From: Chitinophagaceae bacterium
GTDB lineage: Bacteria; Bacteroidota; Bacteroidia; Chitinophagales; UBA10324
Reading direction: 5' to 3'
Length of the DNA: 64,000 nucleotides
Assembly (NCBI GenBank): GCA_016704325.1
Contig: JADJAG010000008.1
Span: forward strand, 1,219,512 to 1,283,511
Numbering within the stretch: position 1 is the stretch's first letter; every line of letters begins with the position of its first letter. The position numbers and the translations under genes are program-made. The notes under the pieces were generated by a model that was not told where the DNA came from, made no database searches, and was given only the letters and a program-made list of their open reading frames with translations. Shown one piece after another: positions 1 through 9,717 of the stretch.

Positions 1-1327
1 ACAAATTAAACACGCAGGTCTCTTTAGTATTGTAAACAATATTAATATTAGTGGATGAAGGGTTTGGACTTATTCGAAACGAAAAAGAGTTTTCACTGCC
101 TGCTATATTGCTAAGATACAGAGTATCGCATTCACTACCTGGCAATGGCCCCAAATCATAATTCGGATGATTGGGAATGGCATACAGATTATATGTTGGT
201 AAAGTCAACCCTTTTCTTTCGAAGGCACAATCTGTTCCAGGTAAATCAGGATAATTTATCACGTGCATAGCTTTAACACCATTATAAGTGGATATATATA
301 TCTTATTATCTGGCGCCAGCATTTCTACAGCAAACCAATCATCAATGCCCGGTTGTACAAATGGAATAGTATCAATTAAAATCATTGATGCAGCCAAATC
401 CGGTGACCAGGTATCAAACTGAAAAAGTTGGGTGTACGTATTACAATAAATGAAGCGACTGTTAGGAGAAAAAGAAATGCCTTGCGATAAATTGGAATCA
501 GGTAAAACAATGTTTACATGATTATAAAATTCACCGGTACACCTATTAAACTCCATGTAATCAAAATTATAATTCCTATTGATATAACCAAACTTGCTCC
601 CGTCCGGCGAAAAACAAGCCTGACCCACAATATCATCCTTAATGATGGCTGATCCTATATGCTGTGTCATGGGTCCGATAATGGTATCTGGAGTCAACAA
701 AAATTTGTAATAAAGATCAGAATTCCACCGGTGTGTAATAATCCACCAGTCGCGGCCATTGGCATGCTTGCAGGCAGTTAACCGTCCCCATACAAGGGTG
801 TCATTTAATATGGAAACTCCCTTTTTCCCGACAATCACTCCTCCCAGGCCATTATCATCGTTCATATCTACTTCGGAATACCTTAAATGCAATGGTTGCA
901 GTTGTGAACCATTATCCAATTCCTCACCGCTAATATGAAAAACAGTAAATGAACTGCTCAATTCCGGTTTTGGTAAAATAATAGCACCTTGAGAAACTCC
1001 TAATCCATCATCTGCATAGTAATCAGTAGCATATCCTGGATTAAAACCATTACAATTCTTAAGCGAATCGTTCTCCTTATTGGCGATATATATTCCATTT
1101 GTATAAAATAATAATTCCCCAATGGAGTCGCAGATACTAGCGTTAGTAGCGAAAAATTCTAGCTCTTTCCAGACAGAAAAAGTATCGGCAAAACCTGAAT
1201 TAAAATCAATTCCACAGTCCAAGGCAACGAATTGCTTAGATAGCATCCATACGTTAATTCTATTCTGAGAAAAGCATAGTAGAGGCGACAAAAACAAAAA
1301 TGCAAGAATGCAAAAACACCTATTCAT
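1..1327 (-). CDS. T9SS-sorted propeller-like secreted protein, 3' end cut by window edge
   Basis: I translated this frame by hand. It opens with a signal peptide (MNRCFCILAFLFLSPLLCFSQ) and runs open to the window edge, about 442 codons. The last visible residues begin a T9SS C-terminal sorting domain (SPNPSSTNINI), so perhaps 60-70 residues are missing. It is a clear paralogue of the gene at 17815-19305. Both share N(K/R)(V/I)N(L/V)WM near the N-terminus, ASICDS(G/I)G(N/E)LLFYTNG, and GPLxGSECDTL just before the sorting domain. The family resembles beta-propeller surface proteins of Bacteroidota; no enzymatic motif is visible. The start ATG overlaps the stop of the upstream giant gene (ATGAATAG), which implies translational coupling. 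It is the third gene of the left cassette. The exact function is unknown. Confidence 0.85.
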   Translation of the reverse strand, partial: MNRCFCILAFLFLSPLLCFSQNRINVWMLSKQFVALDCGIDFNSGFADTFSVWKELEFFATNASICDSIGELLFYTNGIYIANKENDSLKNCNGFNPGYATDYYADDGLGVSQGAIILPKPELSSSFTVFHISGEELDNGSQLQPLHLRYSEVDMNDDNGLGGVIVGKKGVSILNDTLVWGRLTACKHANGRDWWIITHRWNSDLYYKFLLTPDTIIGPMTQHIGSAIIKDDIVGQACFSPDGSKFGYINRNYNFDYMEFNRCTGEFYNHVNIVLPDSNLSQGISFSPNSRFIYCNTYTQLFQFDTWSPDLAASMILIDTIPFVQPGIDDWFAVEMLAPDNKIYISTYNGVKAMHVINYPDLPGTDCAFERKGLTLPTYNLYAIPNHPNYDLGPLPGSECDTLYLSNIAGSENSFSFRISPNPSSTNINIVYNTKETCVFNL

Positions 1328-4300
1328 GTAAAACAACAATTTTCTGCTGATAAATTATCCCATTTGAATTTTTTAATATAGCAATGTAGATACCTGAGTA
1401 TGGCAATTTATACGAAAACGTAATTGGAAATTCCTGCACCTCAATTAATTTATTAATCAGCTGTTGTCCTGCCATATCAATAACCGAAAACTCACACTCA
1501 TCATTAAGCGAACCAAATTGAAAATTTATAATTAGATCAGTGGGATTTGGATACAACACACAACATTCACTTAACGATTTTAAATGATTGTTAGCAATTT
1601 TACCTTGATCTTCACCCAATTCACAACCAAAATGCGGTGCGTCTTGAGGATCAATATTCACTGCAGTACCAGAGGTTGTTGCATTCTGATCTGTAAAAAA
1701 CAGACCATCATCGTAAGTGTCATCATTTACTACGAATGTAGAAAAGCCATTATTTGTATCAAAAGTATGCGTAGCCCCATTGGTGGGCCACCCGCTACCA
1801 AATATTCCACTCCCGTTACCTTTCCAATAGTTACCAGGCGTCTCATCATTTATTACCGGTTGTCCGCCAATTTTAGTATTATCAATATCATTACCTCCAA
1901 TCGTCAAACCATCATTGTGCCACTGAAAAGTATTTCCTCTTACTTTGGCGCTGAGAGAAATTCCGTCATCAACGGATTTGAGAAATTGCAACCCAATGTT
2001 TGTGGCATTAGTTCTGTTGCAAATAATATCGCAATCCTTGCTGTCAAGGATTCTAATGGAAATCTTGTTTGCAGTAGTGCATTCACTGGTGGGATTACAA
2101 TCCACAGAATACGAACCATATTCCGGATCGTTTACTTTATTGTATTGTACAACAGATTCAGGGGACTTGTTTACATCAATGCCCCACATTAAATCACTAA
2201 CTGCGCCTACTGGCATCCTAATAATGTTGTGATCCACAATGGATTCAGCGGCACCTATCATTTCAATACCCTTTAGCCCATTGAGGATAATGGTATTGCC
2301 GTAACTTTCTCCAATAAACCCACCAATATTTATATTCCCTGCCTGGTAATTTTCTTCTTCGTCAAGATCATTTACATAGATGCCCACCGGTGAGCTGTCA
2401 TCAACAGGATTAGTAATAATGGTATTCCTGGTAACTTGTATTTCAAAACTATTAGTGGCAATCAAACTAATTCCTGTTTCACAATCTTCAATATCATTAT
2501 CATCAATGGTCTGATCTCCCTGCGCGTTAACAGAATAAATTCCAGTCTCCACATTGGTCATTGTATTTTCTTTGGTAATAAACTTACAAAATTCTGCATA
2601 CATGCCAAACTCACTGTTATTGAATACATTCTTACCCACTTCTTTTAAACCCGGAATATCGTTCATGTATATGCCATGTATGGGCTGTGTTGGTGTGAAG
2701 TCCGGTAAAAGTAACATGATACCGGTCTTATCAAAATCGCAAAAGCTGATTTTTCTGTCAACGGCAAACCGGTAGTTCTCCAGCCAGATGTGATGCAGGT
2801 TTTTATCGAAGTAGGAAAGTTCAAGATTCAACCGTGAATCTTTAGCAGAGAATACTCCATATTCAGCATCTTTAATATAAGAATATTCAACAGTACCTTC
2901 GCAGGATGGGCCAATAGTAAGTCCTGCATCCTGGTCCAGGTTGCCCACAATATTGATGCCTTGCCACATATACTCACTGCATCCAATGAGCGTAGAACCG
3001 AGAATGTATAACCTGGCATTAGGTTCAATAATAATTTGGGCATCGGCGCCAAATTCAATGGTGCATTTTATAAGCGCCAGGTTCTGATCAATATAGAACG
3101 GTCCATTGATCACCAGGTGATCGTACCCGATTATCGCATGTTGCTCATCCGTTACTCCTCCGCAACTCACATCAAAGTTTTCGTCAGTATAAATCTGCAG
3201 CTCGTTTAGTTCATCAACAAAATAGTTCCACAAATATTGTGAGGTTAGGTAAGTCTGTTCGCCATACTGCTCCAGGTATGGATTGAATACCAGGTCACCC
3301 GTCGTACCCGAACAACAATCCACCACGGTAACTTTCACTTCATCGGTGAGCTCGCAACTTGAAGTTCCAGTGTATTCTATGGCCAATGTATAGGTGTAAG
3401 TACCGGCAGCAATTTCAGTTGTATTTAGCACCGGCTTTGCGATGTCGTAAAAGTTCAATGCCGGATCTGTCTCCAGCTCTTTGGTCCAAGAGATACCGGG
3501 ATCTCCGGAATAGCTATCCAATGCACCAAGCACCACATCCTGCTCACTGCCAGGAGGATCGGCACAGATGTAAACATCCGGTCCTGCATCTGCGTTGTCG
3601 TAAACATCAACAAACAAAGATGGACTACTGCAATAACAGGAACCATTGGTAATATTGACAGTATAGGTAATGTCTTCAACAGGGTTAACTGCAATGACTT
3701 CAGTATCCAGGAATGTTGCTTGGCCGTACTCGTGGGCAGCAGGATACCAGTTATAAAGCAAGGAGCCTACTGCATTTGCGTCCAGTTCAATTTCAGATTC
3801 AGGACAAGCCGGAGACCCTGTTACTGTCGGATCAACCAATGGTTGCTTGGAAGCGGTAATGGTTACATAGGAAGGTGGTCCTTCTATGCCGAATGCGGAA
3901 ACACCAACAACAGTATACTCCGTTTCCAAAGCAACTGCGGTAACTCTTGCAACTACAGATGGGTGGGTGTAATCTATTTCTATGCCATTGGACGGAGATA
4001 TTGCAAAAGACTCTGCCCCCGTAGCGCTTAAATAGAAATAGACCTTTTTGCCAAGGCATGCAGTTGTATTGGTTACCTGTATATGTGGCGCCGATATTGC
4101 AGGCTGAATTGTATTCCTGATAAACAGCAGGCTGTATTTTGGTAAATTAATAATTGATTTAGATGAGGGGCCTCCGTTAAAAGCAACAAATTCATCAGCG
4201 AGTAGTTGGTTTTCAACATCATAGATAAATTCATATGGACTGTTTTCATCTTCCTTCTGCCTGAGAACAACATACTCGCCACCAAGCGGAAAGATTGTTG

Positions 4301-7300
4301 AAGCTTCAAGATATACGCCTGATGGACTTAAATTAAGCACTACTACCCAATTGCTATCCAATGCAGAAAAGCTTTGAGGGTAGGCTACATTGCTAAACAG
4401 CCAACCATAAACACCCGGCCGGTCCTGATCTTTGCCGGGAATGGTAGGCGCATTGGGAAAATTCAATGATCGTGCAGATAGGGCATTCTGAGTAGCAAGC
4501 CCTACATACCTTAACGCTTTTCCAACTGCACCAAACTCCCATTGTATGGCCTCAGGATACTCAATGGCTGCATTACAAGCACCGGTATTAGTACTAAATG
4601 CCTTTTCATCACTAAATACCACATCGCGGTTGGCACTGTGTATCAGCTCAAAACACGTAACCTTGGTGATCAGGCTGTTTTCCAGCGCCCTGAGAGTCAT
4701 TAAAGTTGTAAATAAACCATGTGCCCAGCGGCCATGAAAATTATACTGATCGTCCTCCTGATTGTATTCGGTAATCCATCCTTCAAAATTGTAGGTGGAT
4801 TGATCTAAAATCTGAAATTCATTATTTTCCAGGTCATCAAAAGTTTTATAAGGCGTAGACAGAATCTGACCCATAAGCGTTGTATTACTCATGTATAATT
4901 CCAAATTGCAATCTTGAAAATTTGCCTTATCAATAAATAGGCTTGGATAGACATGAAAAGTCAAGGCATTAAATTCCGGCTGTGTGCCAAGAGCAGTTAG
5001 AAAGGTCTGCAGGCCATCATTCCATGTATTCCTTCGATCAGGCTCCAGACCTTTGGATGTTGTTGAAACAGCGGCGATTTTTACGTCAGGGAAGAATTCC
5101 TTAATGTAGGATGAGTAATGGTGCATTTTCTCAAAGTATTCATAACTGGTTGGATAAAGGTCGAATGCTTCTTCGCCTTCAAGTGCAAACTCATTACCCA
5201 ATTCAATGTATTTAACAGGGATGTTATTGCAATGCGCATAAAACAGTGCACCAATTTCAGTGCCGGCATCTGAACTGAGCATATTCAGATCAAACATCGG
5301 AAAACAAGACCCTTTGGTGAGCATTTCCTTAAAATCCAACAAGCCATTAGGCTGCCATTTTTTACTGTTTAGATCCCAGGGTAATCCATCCAAACAATAC
5401 TCAGGCATTGGCAAATTGTCGCCATATTTAATTCCCGGCATTGCTTCATCATCGTTGTAAGCCGGGTTATTATAGCCCCTGAACCATCCTGTTTGCCAGC
5501 GCCACCAGTTTGCATCCGATCCGCCTGGAAACCTTAAGACACGTGTATGCAATTCAGGAAGCCGTTTTCCATTTATATTCTCTATCCATTCTTCCGAACC
5601 AAGCCCAAACTGTTGCGTAACATTGCTTGCATTCAAACCAAAATAATTGTCAATACTTCTATGATGCGTATCATCAAAGGTCATATTGATCAGATTGGGC
5701 AGCAGATTAAATTCACCATTGATGGTACCATTAGCCATTAACCAGCAATTACCACCGGAAATATTTCCATGAAAGCTGCCTGACAATAGTAAAAATCCGT
5801 TTAACTCAGCATCTCCGGTTATCGTCACATTACCAGCGCGAATAAACACTTGATTCCATTGAATACCATCGAGCTCAATTACTGAATTGTCCGATACCGA
5901 TAAGTTGCCGTCAATATCAATAACAAAGTAGGAAGAAGAATTACCTTCAAAGGTAATTGTGCCATTGAGTGTTGCATTTGTAGAAACCCTGTAAACTCCT
6001 TCAGTTACTGTTAACCCGTTTAATGTTGCTGATAAAGTCGAAGCACTAAATCCATCAATTTTCTGAATTGCTGTGTCCAGATGCCTTACAGCCAAATTAC
6101 TGTTGCTCGTATTGATCAAGATACTGTCTGTTGCAATCACATTTCCGCTAAGAAAATTTTTTACACCGACGGCACCAATTACTGAAACATCTGAAGTTAC
6201 CAGGAGTGTATCATTGGTAAGCAATGGAAATCTAAGGGCACTTTTTAAATCGAAACCATTCACAGTGATTGTTGTAGTATCAATATCTGTAGAACCTTCT
6301 GCATCAGTCACTTTCAGGTAATAAGTATAGGTAGAAAAAGGCTTTGCAACCGGATTAGCGGCTGCCGAATTGCTCAATGCATAATCTGGTATCCACTGAT
6401 AGGTGAAAGGCGAAATGCCGCCTGATGCTGTTGGTGCGCCACCCAATGAAGCAGTACTGCCTAGATTTATGGTAGCATTGCTACCGGCGTTCGCAATAAC
6501 GGCCGGCGATCTTTTTGCTATTACAAAATCTCCAAACAGACTTTGATTCGCACCTGTTTGTATAGTTCCGGCCGTAATAGTACCTGTTGTTGTCACGGGG
6601 CCGGTATTGTTCCAGTTTACGCCATCCCATCTGGCAATACGCAAAGTGGAAAGCACATAGATATTGCAGCTTGAAGCATTCCAGTTCAATTCTATTTTCA
6701 CGTTGCTGCTACCTGCTGTTCTTACAATATTCCAGTACTCACATCCGCTCAGGTAGGTAAGTGAGTCTTTATCAAACCCATGGGGCTGAGTGTAGTTAAA
6801 ATACTCAGCTCTAAAAGCATCCGTTGCGCTGGAAGCTGCTGTAATAGAAATTGGATTGTAGATGGTATCCTTACCCACCGGAAATAAAAAGGAACTGGAA
6901 CCTATTTTCTTTACTGCCCCGGCAATAAAACTGTTTTCAGAAGCACCGGTGGCCGTTGCTCCATGCTTGATGGTAACCAAATTTATGGTATCACTCATAA
7001 GCTTACCGGTGACAAACACAATATCTGTTGTGATGCTTACAGGAGTGTTCAATGTTATGTTGCCATCTGATTTAATCAGCTTTACTTTATCAAACTGTAT
7101 TGTTGACTGGCCGCTCACTATTTGATCCGCGCCTCCTGAAAATTTGAAGAAGACGTTGCCGTTCGAACCGGAAGAAGTATTATCCCATACCACATCTCCC
7201 TGTAGCTCTAATGTATCCCCGTTAATATCACAATCTCCTGTATTTGATGTGCTGAATGTATCGGTTACTAGAATTCTGCCGTCAATTGTATGGGTTCCAC

Positions 7301-8312
7301 CGTCTCCAACCATATCAAGTTTGGCGAACTTCATCTCGCCTCCTGAATTATTAACGAGTGTATTATTGTAATCACAAATAAGCCTGGCCGTCCCTTCGTT
7401 CACCGTTCCATCCACGTACTCCCAGGTGGTGCTTCCACCAATAGCGATGTTGCCGGCAAGGGAAAGCGTTCCTGAACTTTTATCAATTTTCATGTTACAC
7501 AGTTTACCTGTTCCTGTAGTTCCATGTGTATCAGAAAGCGTTTGCGAACCTGTTCCATTAATTATAATAAGGCAATCGCCACCTCCCACAGTTGCCGTAT
7601 TAGAACTTACAATATTTCCCTGTACCTCGATCACTGAAGATGAATTGGTATTGAGTAGTAAATGATAATTGCCGGTGAGTTTCATTTCATTCACTACTTC
7701 TACGGTAATATTTCTGATTCTGAATATTGAATTCTGAGACGATGCAGTAAATTCGGCTTTGTAAAGCGTTAGGGTACTACTTCCGTTGGAAGTTCCACCA
7801 ATCGTAGTGGTGGTTTCTGTGTATCTGTGAAATATTACCGTTCCGTTATTGTGCGCGAACCCTCCACTCTTAAACGTAAAGTCACCATAGGAATTTAGAG
7901 AAGAAGCTGAACTGGTAAAGGAGCACCCATCAATTTTCAGTGAAACATTAAATGTTAAAGGAACACTTCCGCCGTTGAAGGTACCACCATCAAATATTCC
8001 GATTCCAAAAGTTAGTGTGATGCTTCCGGAAGCTGAAATCGTTCCGGAATAATTTGACTTTACATTGATCTTAGCCACATTAAAAGTTGTATCGAACACA
8101 CAATTGGCATTCGAGCAGCTTCCATCAAACTGAATGGTGTCACTTACACCGGGAAATGTACTTCCCGGAGTGGCACAACTGCTTCGCCAATTAACTTTGT
8201 TTTTGGCACTCGTTCCTGATGCCGGATTGAATTTGTAAACTGCGGCAACGGAAGTAATAGTAAAACAGGTAAGGATGGCTATGCAAGCCAGAAAGGATGA
8301 AATAGCTTTCAT
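1320..8312 (-). CDS. Giant T9SS surface protein: PKD, ice-binding-like, glycoside-hydrolase-like and beta-helix domains
   Basis: The 2330-aa start is set at ATG 8312 because MKAISSFLACIAILTCFTIT forms a signal peptide; the frame stays open 17 codons further upstream. Residues ~25-450 are beta-rich, Gly/Ser/Thr-rich repeats, followed by a conserved block (~455-608) shared with the right-hand giant. A PKD-like domain lies at ~608-686. A DUF3494 ice-binding-like domain lies at ~688-872. A TIM-barrel glycoside-hydrolase-like domain spans ~875-1400, with LRFPGGS (~926), IELGNEF (Glu1041) and WITEYN (Glu1182); these match the acid/base and nucleophile layout of clan GH-A enzymes. Ig-like domains follow (~1400-1650), then a right-handed beta-helix (~1675-2205) and a T9SS sorting domain (~2250-2330, YPNPTD). 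It is probably exported and anchored at the surface. The glycan substrate cannot be read from the sequence, and ice binding is only a family-level association. Confidence 0.88.
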   Translation of the reverse strand: MKAISSFLACIAILTCFTITSVAAVYKFNPASGTSAKNKVNWRSSCATPGSTFPGVSDTIQFDGSCSNANCVFDTTFNVAKINVKSNYSGTISASGSITLTFGIGIFDGGTFNGGSVPLTFNVSLKIDGCSFTSSASSLNSYGDFTFKSGGFAHNNGTVIFHRYTETTTTIGGTSNGSSTLTLYKAEFTASSQNSIFRIRNITVEVVNEMKLTGNYHLLLNTNSSSVIEVQGNIVSSNTATVGGGDCLIIINGTGSQTLSDTHGTTGTGKLCNMKIDKSSGTLSLAGNIAIGGSTTWEYVDGTVNEGTARLICDYNNTLVNNSGGEMKFAKLDMVGDGGTHTIDGRILVTDTFSTSNTGDCDINGDTLELQGDVVWDNTSSGSNGNVFFKFSGGADQIVSGQSTIQFDKVKLIKSDGNITLNTPVSITTDIVFVTGKLMSDTINLVTIKHGATATGASENSFIAGAVKKIGSSSFLFPVGKDTIYNPISITAASSATDAFRAEYFNYTQPHGFDKDSLTYLSGCEYWNIVRTAGSSNVKIELNWNASSCNIYVLSTLRIARWDGVNWNNTGPVTTTGTITAGTIQTGANQSLFGDFVIAKRSPAVIANAGSNATINLGSTASLGGAPTASGGISPFTYQWIPDYALSNSAAANPVAKPFSTYTYYLKVTDAEGSTDIDTTTITVNGFDLKSALRFPLLTNDTLLVTSDVSVIGAVGVKNFLSGNVIATDSILINTSNSNLAVRHLDTAIQKIDGFSASTLSATLNGLTVTEGVYRVSTNATLNGTITFEGNSSSYFVIDIDGNLSVSDNSVIELDGIQWNQVFIRAGNVTITGDAELNGFLLLSGSFHGNISGGNCWLMANGTINGEFNLLPNLINMTFDDTHHRSIDNYFGLNASNVTQQFGLGSEEWIENINGKRLPELHTRVLRFPGGSDANWWRWQTGWFRGYNNPAYNDDEAMPGIKYGDNLPMPEYCLDGLPWDLNSKKWQPNGLLDFKEMLTKGSCFPMFDLNMLSSDAGTEIGALFYAHCNNIPVKYIELGNEFALEGEEAFDLYPTSYEYFEKMHHYSSYIKEFFPDVKIAAVSTTSKGLEPDRRNTWNDGLQTFLTALGTQPEFNALTFHVYPSLFIDKANFQDCNLELYMSNTTLMGQILSTPYKTFDDLENNEFQILDQSTYNFEGWITEYNQEDDQYNFHGRWAHGLFTTLMTLRALENSLITKVTCFELIHSANRDVVFSDEKAFSTNTGACNAAIEYPEAIQWEFGAVGKALRYVGLATQNALSARSLNFPNAPTIPGKDQDRPGVYGWLFSNVAYPQSFSALDSNWVVVLNLSPSGVYLEASTIFPLGGEYVVLRQKEDENSPYEFIYDVENQLLADEFVAFNGGPSSKSIINLPKYSLLFIRNTIQPAISAPHIQVTNTTACLGKKVYFYLSATGAESFAISPSNGIEIDYTHPSVVARVTAVALETEYTVVGVSAFGIEGPPSYVTITASKQPLVDPTVTGSPACPESEIELDANAVGSLLYNWYPAAHEYGQATFLDTEVIAVNPVEDITYTVNITNGSCYCSSPSLFVDVYDNADAGPDVYICADPPGSEQDVVLGALDSYSGDPGISWTKELETDPALNFYDIAKPVLNTTEIAAGTYTYTLAIEYTGTSSCELTDEVKVTVVDCCSGTTGDLVFNPYLEQYGEQTYLTSQYLWNYFVDELNELQIYTDENFDVSCGGVTDEQHAIIGYDHLVINGPFYIDQNLALIKCTIEFGADAQIIIEPNARLYILGSTLIGCSEYMWQGINIVGNLDQDAGLTIGPSCEGTVEYSYIKDAEYGVFSAKDSRLNLELSYFDKNLHHIWLENYRFAVDRKISFCDFDKTGIMLLLPDFTPTQPIHGIYMNDIPGLKEVGKNVFNNSEFGMYAEFCKFITKENTMTNVETGIYSVNAQGDQTIDDNDIEDCETGISLIATNSFEIQVTRNTIITNPVDDSSPVGIYVNDLDEEENYQAGNINIGGFIGESYGNTIILNGLKGIEMIGAAESIVDHNIIRMPVGAVSDLMWGIDVNKSPESVVQYNKVNDPEYGSYSVDCNPTSECTTANKISIRILDSKDCDIICNRTNATNIGLQFLKSVDDGISLSAKVRGNTFQWHNDGLTIGGNDIDNTKIGGQPVINDETPGNYWKGNGSGIFGSGWPTNGATHTFDTNNGFSTFVVNDDTYDDGLFFTDQNATTSGTAVNIDPQDAPHFGCELGEDQGKIANNHLKSLSECCVLYPNPTDLIINFQFGSLNDECEFSVIDMAGQQLINKLIEVQEFPITFSYKLPYSGIYIAILKNSNGIIYQQKIVVLHE

Positions 8313-8386
8313 TTGGCAAGAGTTTGGAAAATGAATACAGTAAAAAAGATGGTAAGAAGGCAAGGCCTCCAGAAAGGCTTACACGT

Positions 8387-8731
8387 TTAATAGTGCGCCT
8401 TAAACTGCACTACCTGTGTAGTTTCATTTTGTGAAGTGATAGCCACTTCAAAAAAGTAGTCTCCAGGCGTGAGGGCGTCAAGAGTGGCCATTAGTATATT
8501 ATCGGCTATAGATGCGGGGTTGATATGCACAGACGTATTGATGTTGTTGCTTGCACCGAAGCTATCACCCACCTTAATAGCAAGATTGGTGACCAGGCTA
8601 TCGGATAAATACAAGGTGACTACAGGTGCAGCGCCGCTGAAGTTAACACTTCGGGCTAATAATTTTGTCTGTGAAAAGGCGGAGAAACTGAAAGCCACAA
8701 CTAAAAAGAGGAATAAGATCAACTGTTTCAT
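8387..8731 (-). CDS. Small secreted beta-rich protein, family unknown (left cassette)
   Basis: The start is placed at ATG 8731, giving 114 aa with a clean signal peptide (MKQLILFLFLVVAFSFSAFS, then Q); the open frame extends 19 codons further upstream. The mature ~94 aa alternate hydrophobic and polar residues, suggesting a small beta-sandwich. It is a paralogue of the 118-aa protein at 9291-9647. The best block is LYLSDSLVTNLAIKVGDSF here against VFLTDTVSFSGIAVKIGTTF there. It has no lipobox and no T9SS tail, so it should be released into the periplasm or outside by Sec and an unknown route. It sits 74 nt upstream of the giant gene on the same strand and is probably co-transcribed with it. 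I recognise no family; a partner, chaperone or stabiliser of the giant is inference. Confidence 0.78.
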   Translation of the reverse strand: MKQLILFLFLVVAFSFSAFSQTKLLARSVNFSGAAPVVTLYLSDSLVTNLAIKVGDSFGASNNINTSVHINPASIADNILMATLDALTPGDYFFEVAITSQNETTQVVQFKAHY

Positions 8732-9290
8732 AGAAAAATGTTTTGAACAGTGAGAGGGATGCATAAATGTAATTAACATTATGAACAAATAGCTATTTAT
8801 AGTTAAATAAAAATAGACAATACAAGAATAAAAGGGTTAACCATTGATAATCAACCAAATAAAATTTGGATATAATGTGCTTTAATTTAATTAAATGTGT
8901 TGAAAAAGTAGATTTTGGTTTTTATGCAGCAAGGTGAGTGTAACTCAAGTAACACTCAAGTGAAAGTAGAACTTCACTGCCGGAACTAAAGTATGTTAGT
9001 CAAGCCCCGTATGGAGAGGGTGACCAATACGCGGTAATTTTCCTTATAAAAAAGTTCCCATCGTTTATTCATCGAACAGATAAATTGATTTGTCTTCGGC
9101 TTTGATCTAAATAAATTCATATATAACAACTGTCTGAGGATCAATCACCGGCTATGAAATTGTATCCAGTCCTGTATTTGAGCGATTTTCTTTTAGATTA
9201 TGGAATCTCTAAAAAAAGGTTAGTCATAATTAGGTATTGTCAGAATTATTTTATTAATTTCAAACATTCGTTTTCACCTTAATTCCATTT
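8732..9290. promoter_or_regulatory. Divergent intergenic region between the two mirrored cassettes
   Basis: This 559-nt AT-rich stretch has no convincing coding frame. It must hold the promoters of both outward-reading cassettes. I did not find a full TTG-N19-TANNTTTG promoter on either strand. A compact cluster sits at 8936-8978: the direct repeat CTCAAGT (8944-8950 and 8955-8961, 11 bp apart, about one helical turn), the inverted pair GAGTGT/ACACTC (8936-8941, 8952-8957), and AGTGAA/TTCACT (8959-8964, 8973-8978). This could be an operator for a shared regulator. Confidence 0.45.
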
Positions 9291-9647
9291 ATGAAAACAA
9301 TACTGTTCCCTCTCTTCCTTTTTAGTTTCCAGTATTGCTGCTCTCAATCAAAGCTGATGGACTGTATGATAGAGTCCAATGGTGCAAACAGTGACTTATC
9401 TGTATTCCTTACCGACACTGTTAGCTTCTCAGGAATTGCAGTAAAGATCGGCACCACGTTCGATGGCAGTGATCTGTATAATGAGCAATTTGATAAGGCA
9501 TTGCTACCTGGAAATGCTACACTGGATTCCAATACGCTTTTTCTTCCCCTGGGTGCATTAAACTATGCAAACGCAAAGTATGTATGGGTAAAAGTGATGC
9601 TTTTGGGTGGAGGTTTTAATGAGATCAAAATAACTACTGAAGAATAA
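9291..9647 (+). CDS. Small secreted beta-rich protein, family unknown (right cassette)
   Basis: 118 aa beginning MKTILFPLFLFSFQYCCSQS, a Sec signal peptide. The Cys-Cys near its end leaves weak room for a lipoprotein (FQYCC), though the canonical lipobox small residue before Cys is missing. The mature part is beta-rich and paralogous to the 114-aa protein at 8387-8731, with the matching block VFLTDTVSFSGIAVKIGTTF. It is the first gene of the right cassette, 70 nt upstream of the giant gene. No known domain is recognised and there is no sorting domain. Preservation of the pair in both copies, at the same place and near-identical length, argues for a shared role with the giant protein. That role is inferred only. 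Confidence 0.78.
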   Translation: MKTILFPLFLFSFQYCCSQSKLMDCMIESNGANSDLSVFLTDTVSFSGIAVKIGTTFDGSDLYNEQFDKALLPGNATLDSNTLFLPLGALNYANAKYVWVKVMLLGGGFNEIKITTEE

Positions 9648-9717
9648 TGTAATTTTTTTAGTCTACAGATTGAGTCGTCGCTTTCAGCCAATTGATGTAA
9701 TCATTAAATGCTGTGCT

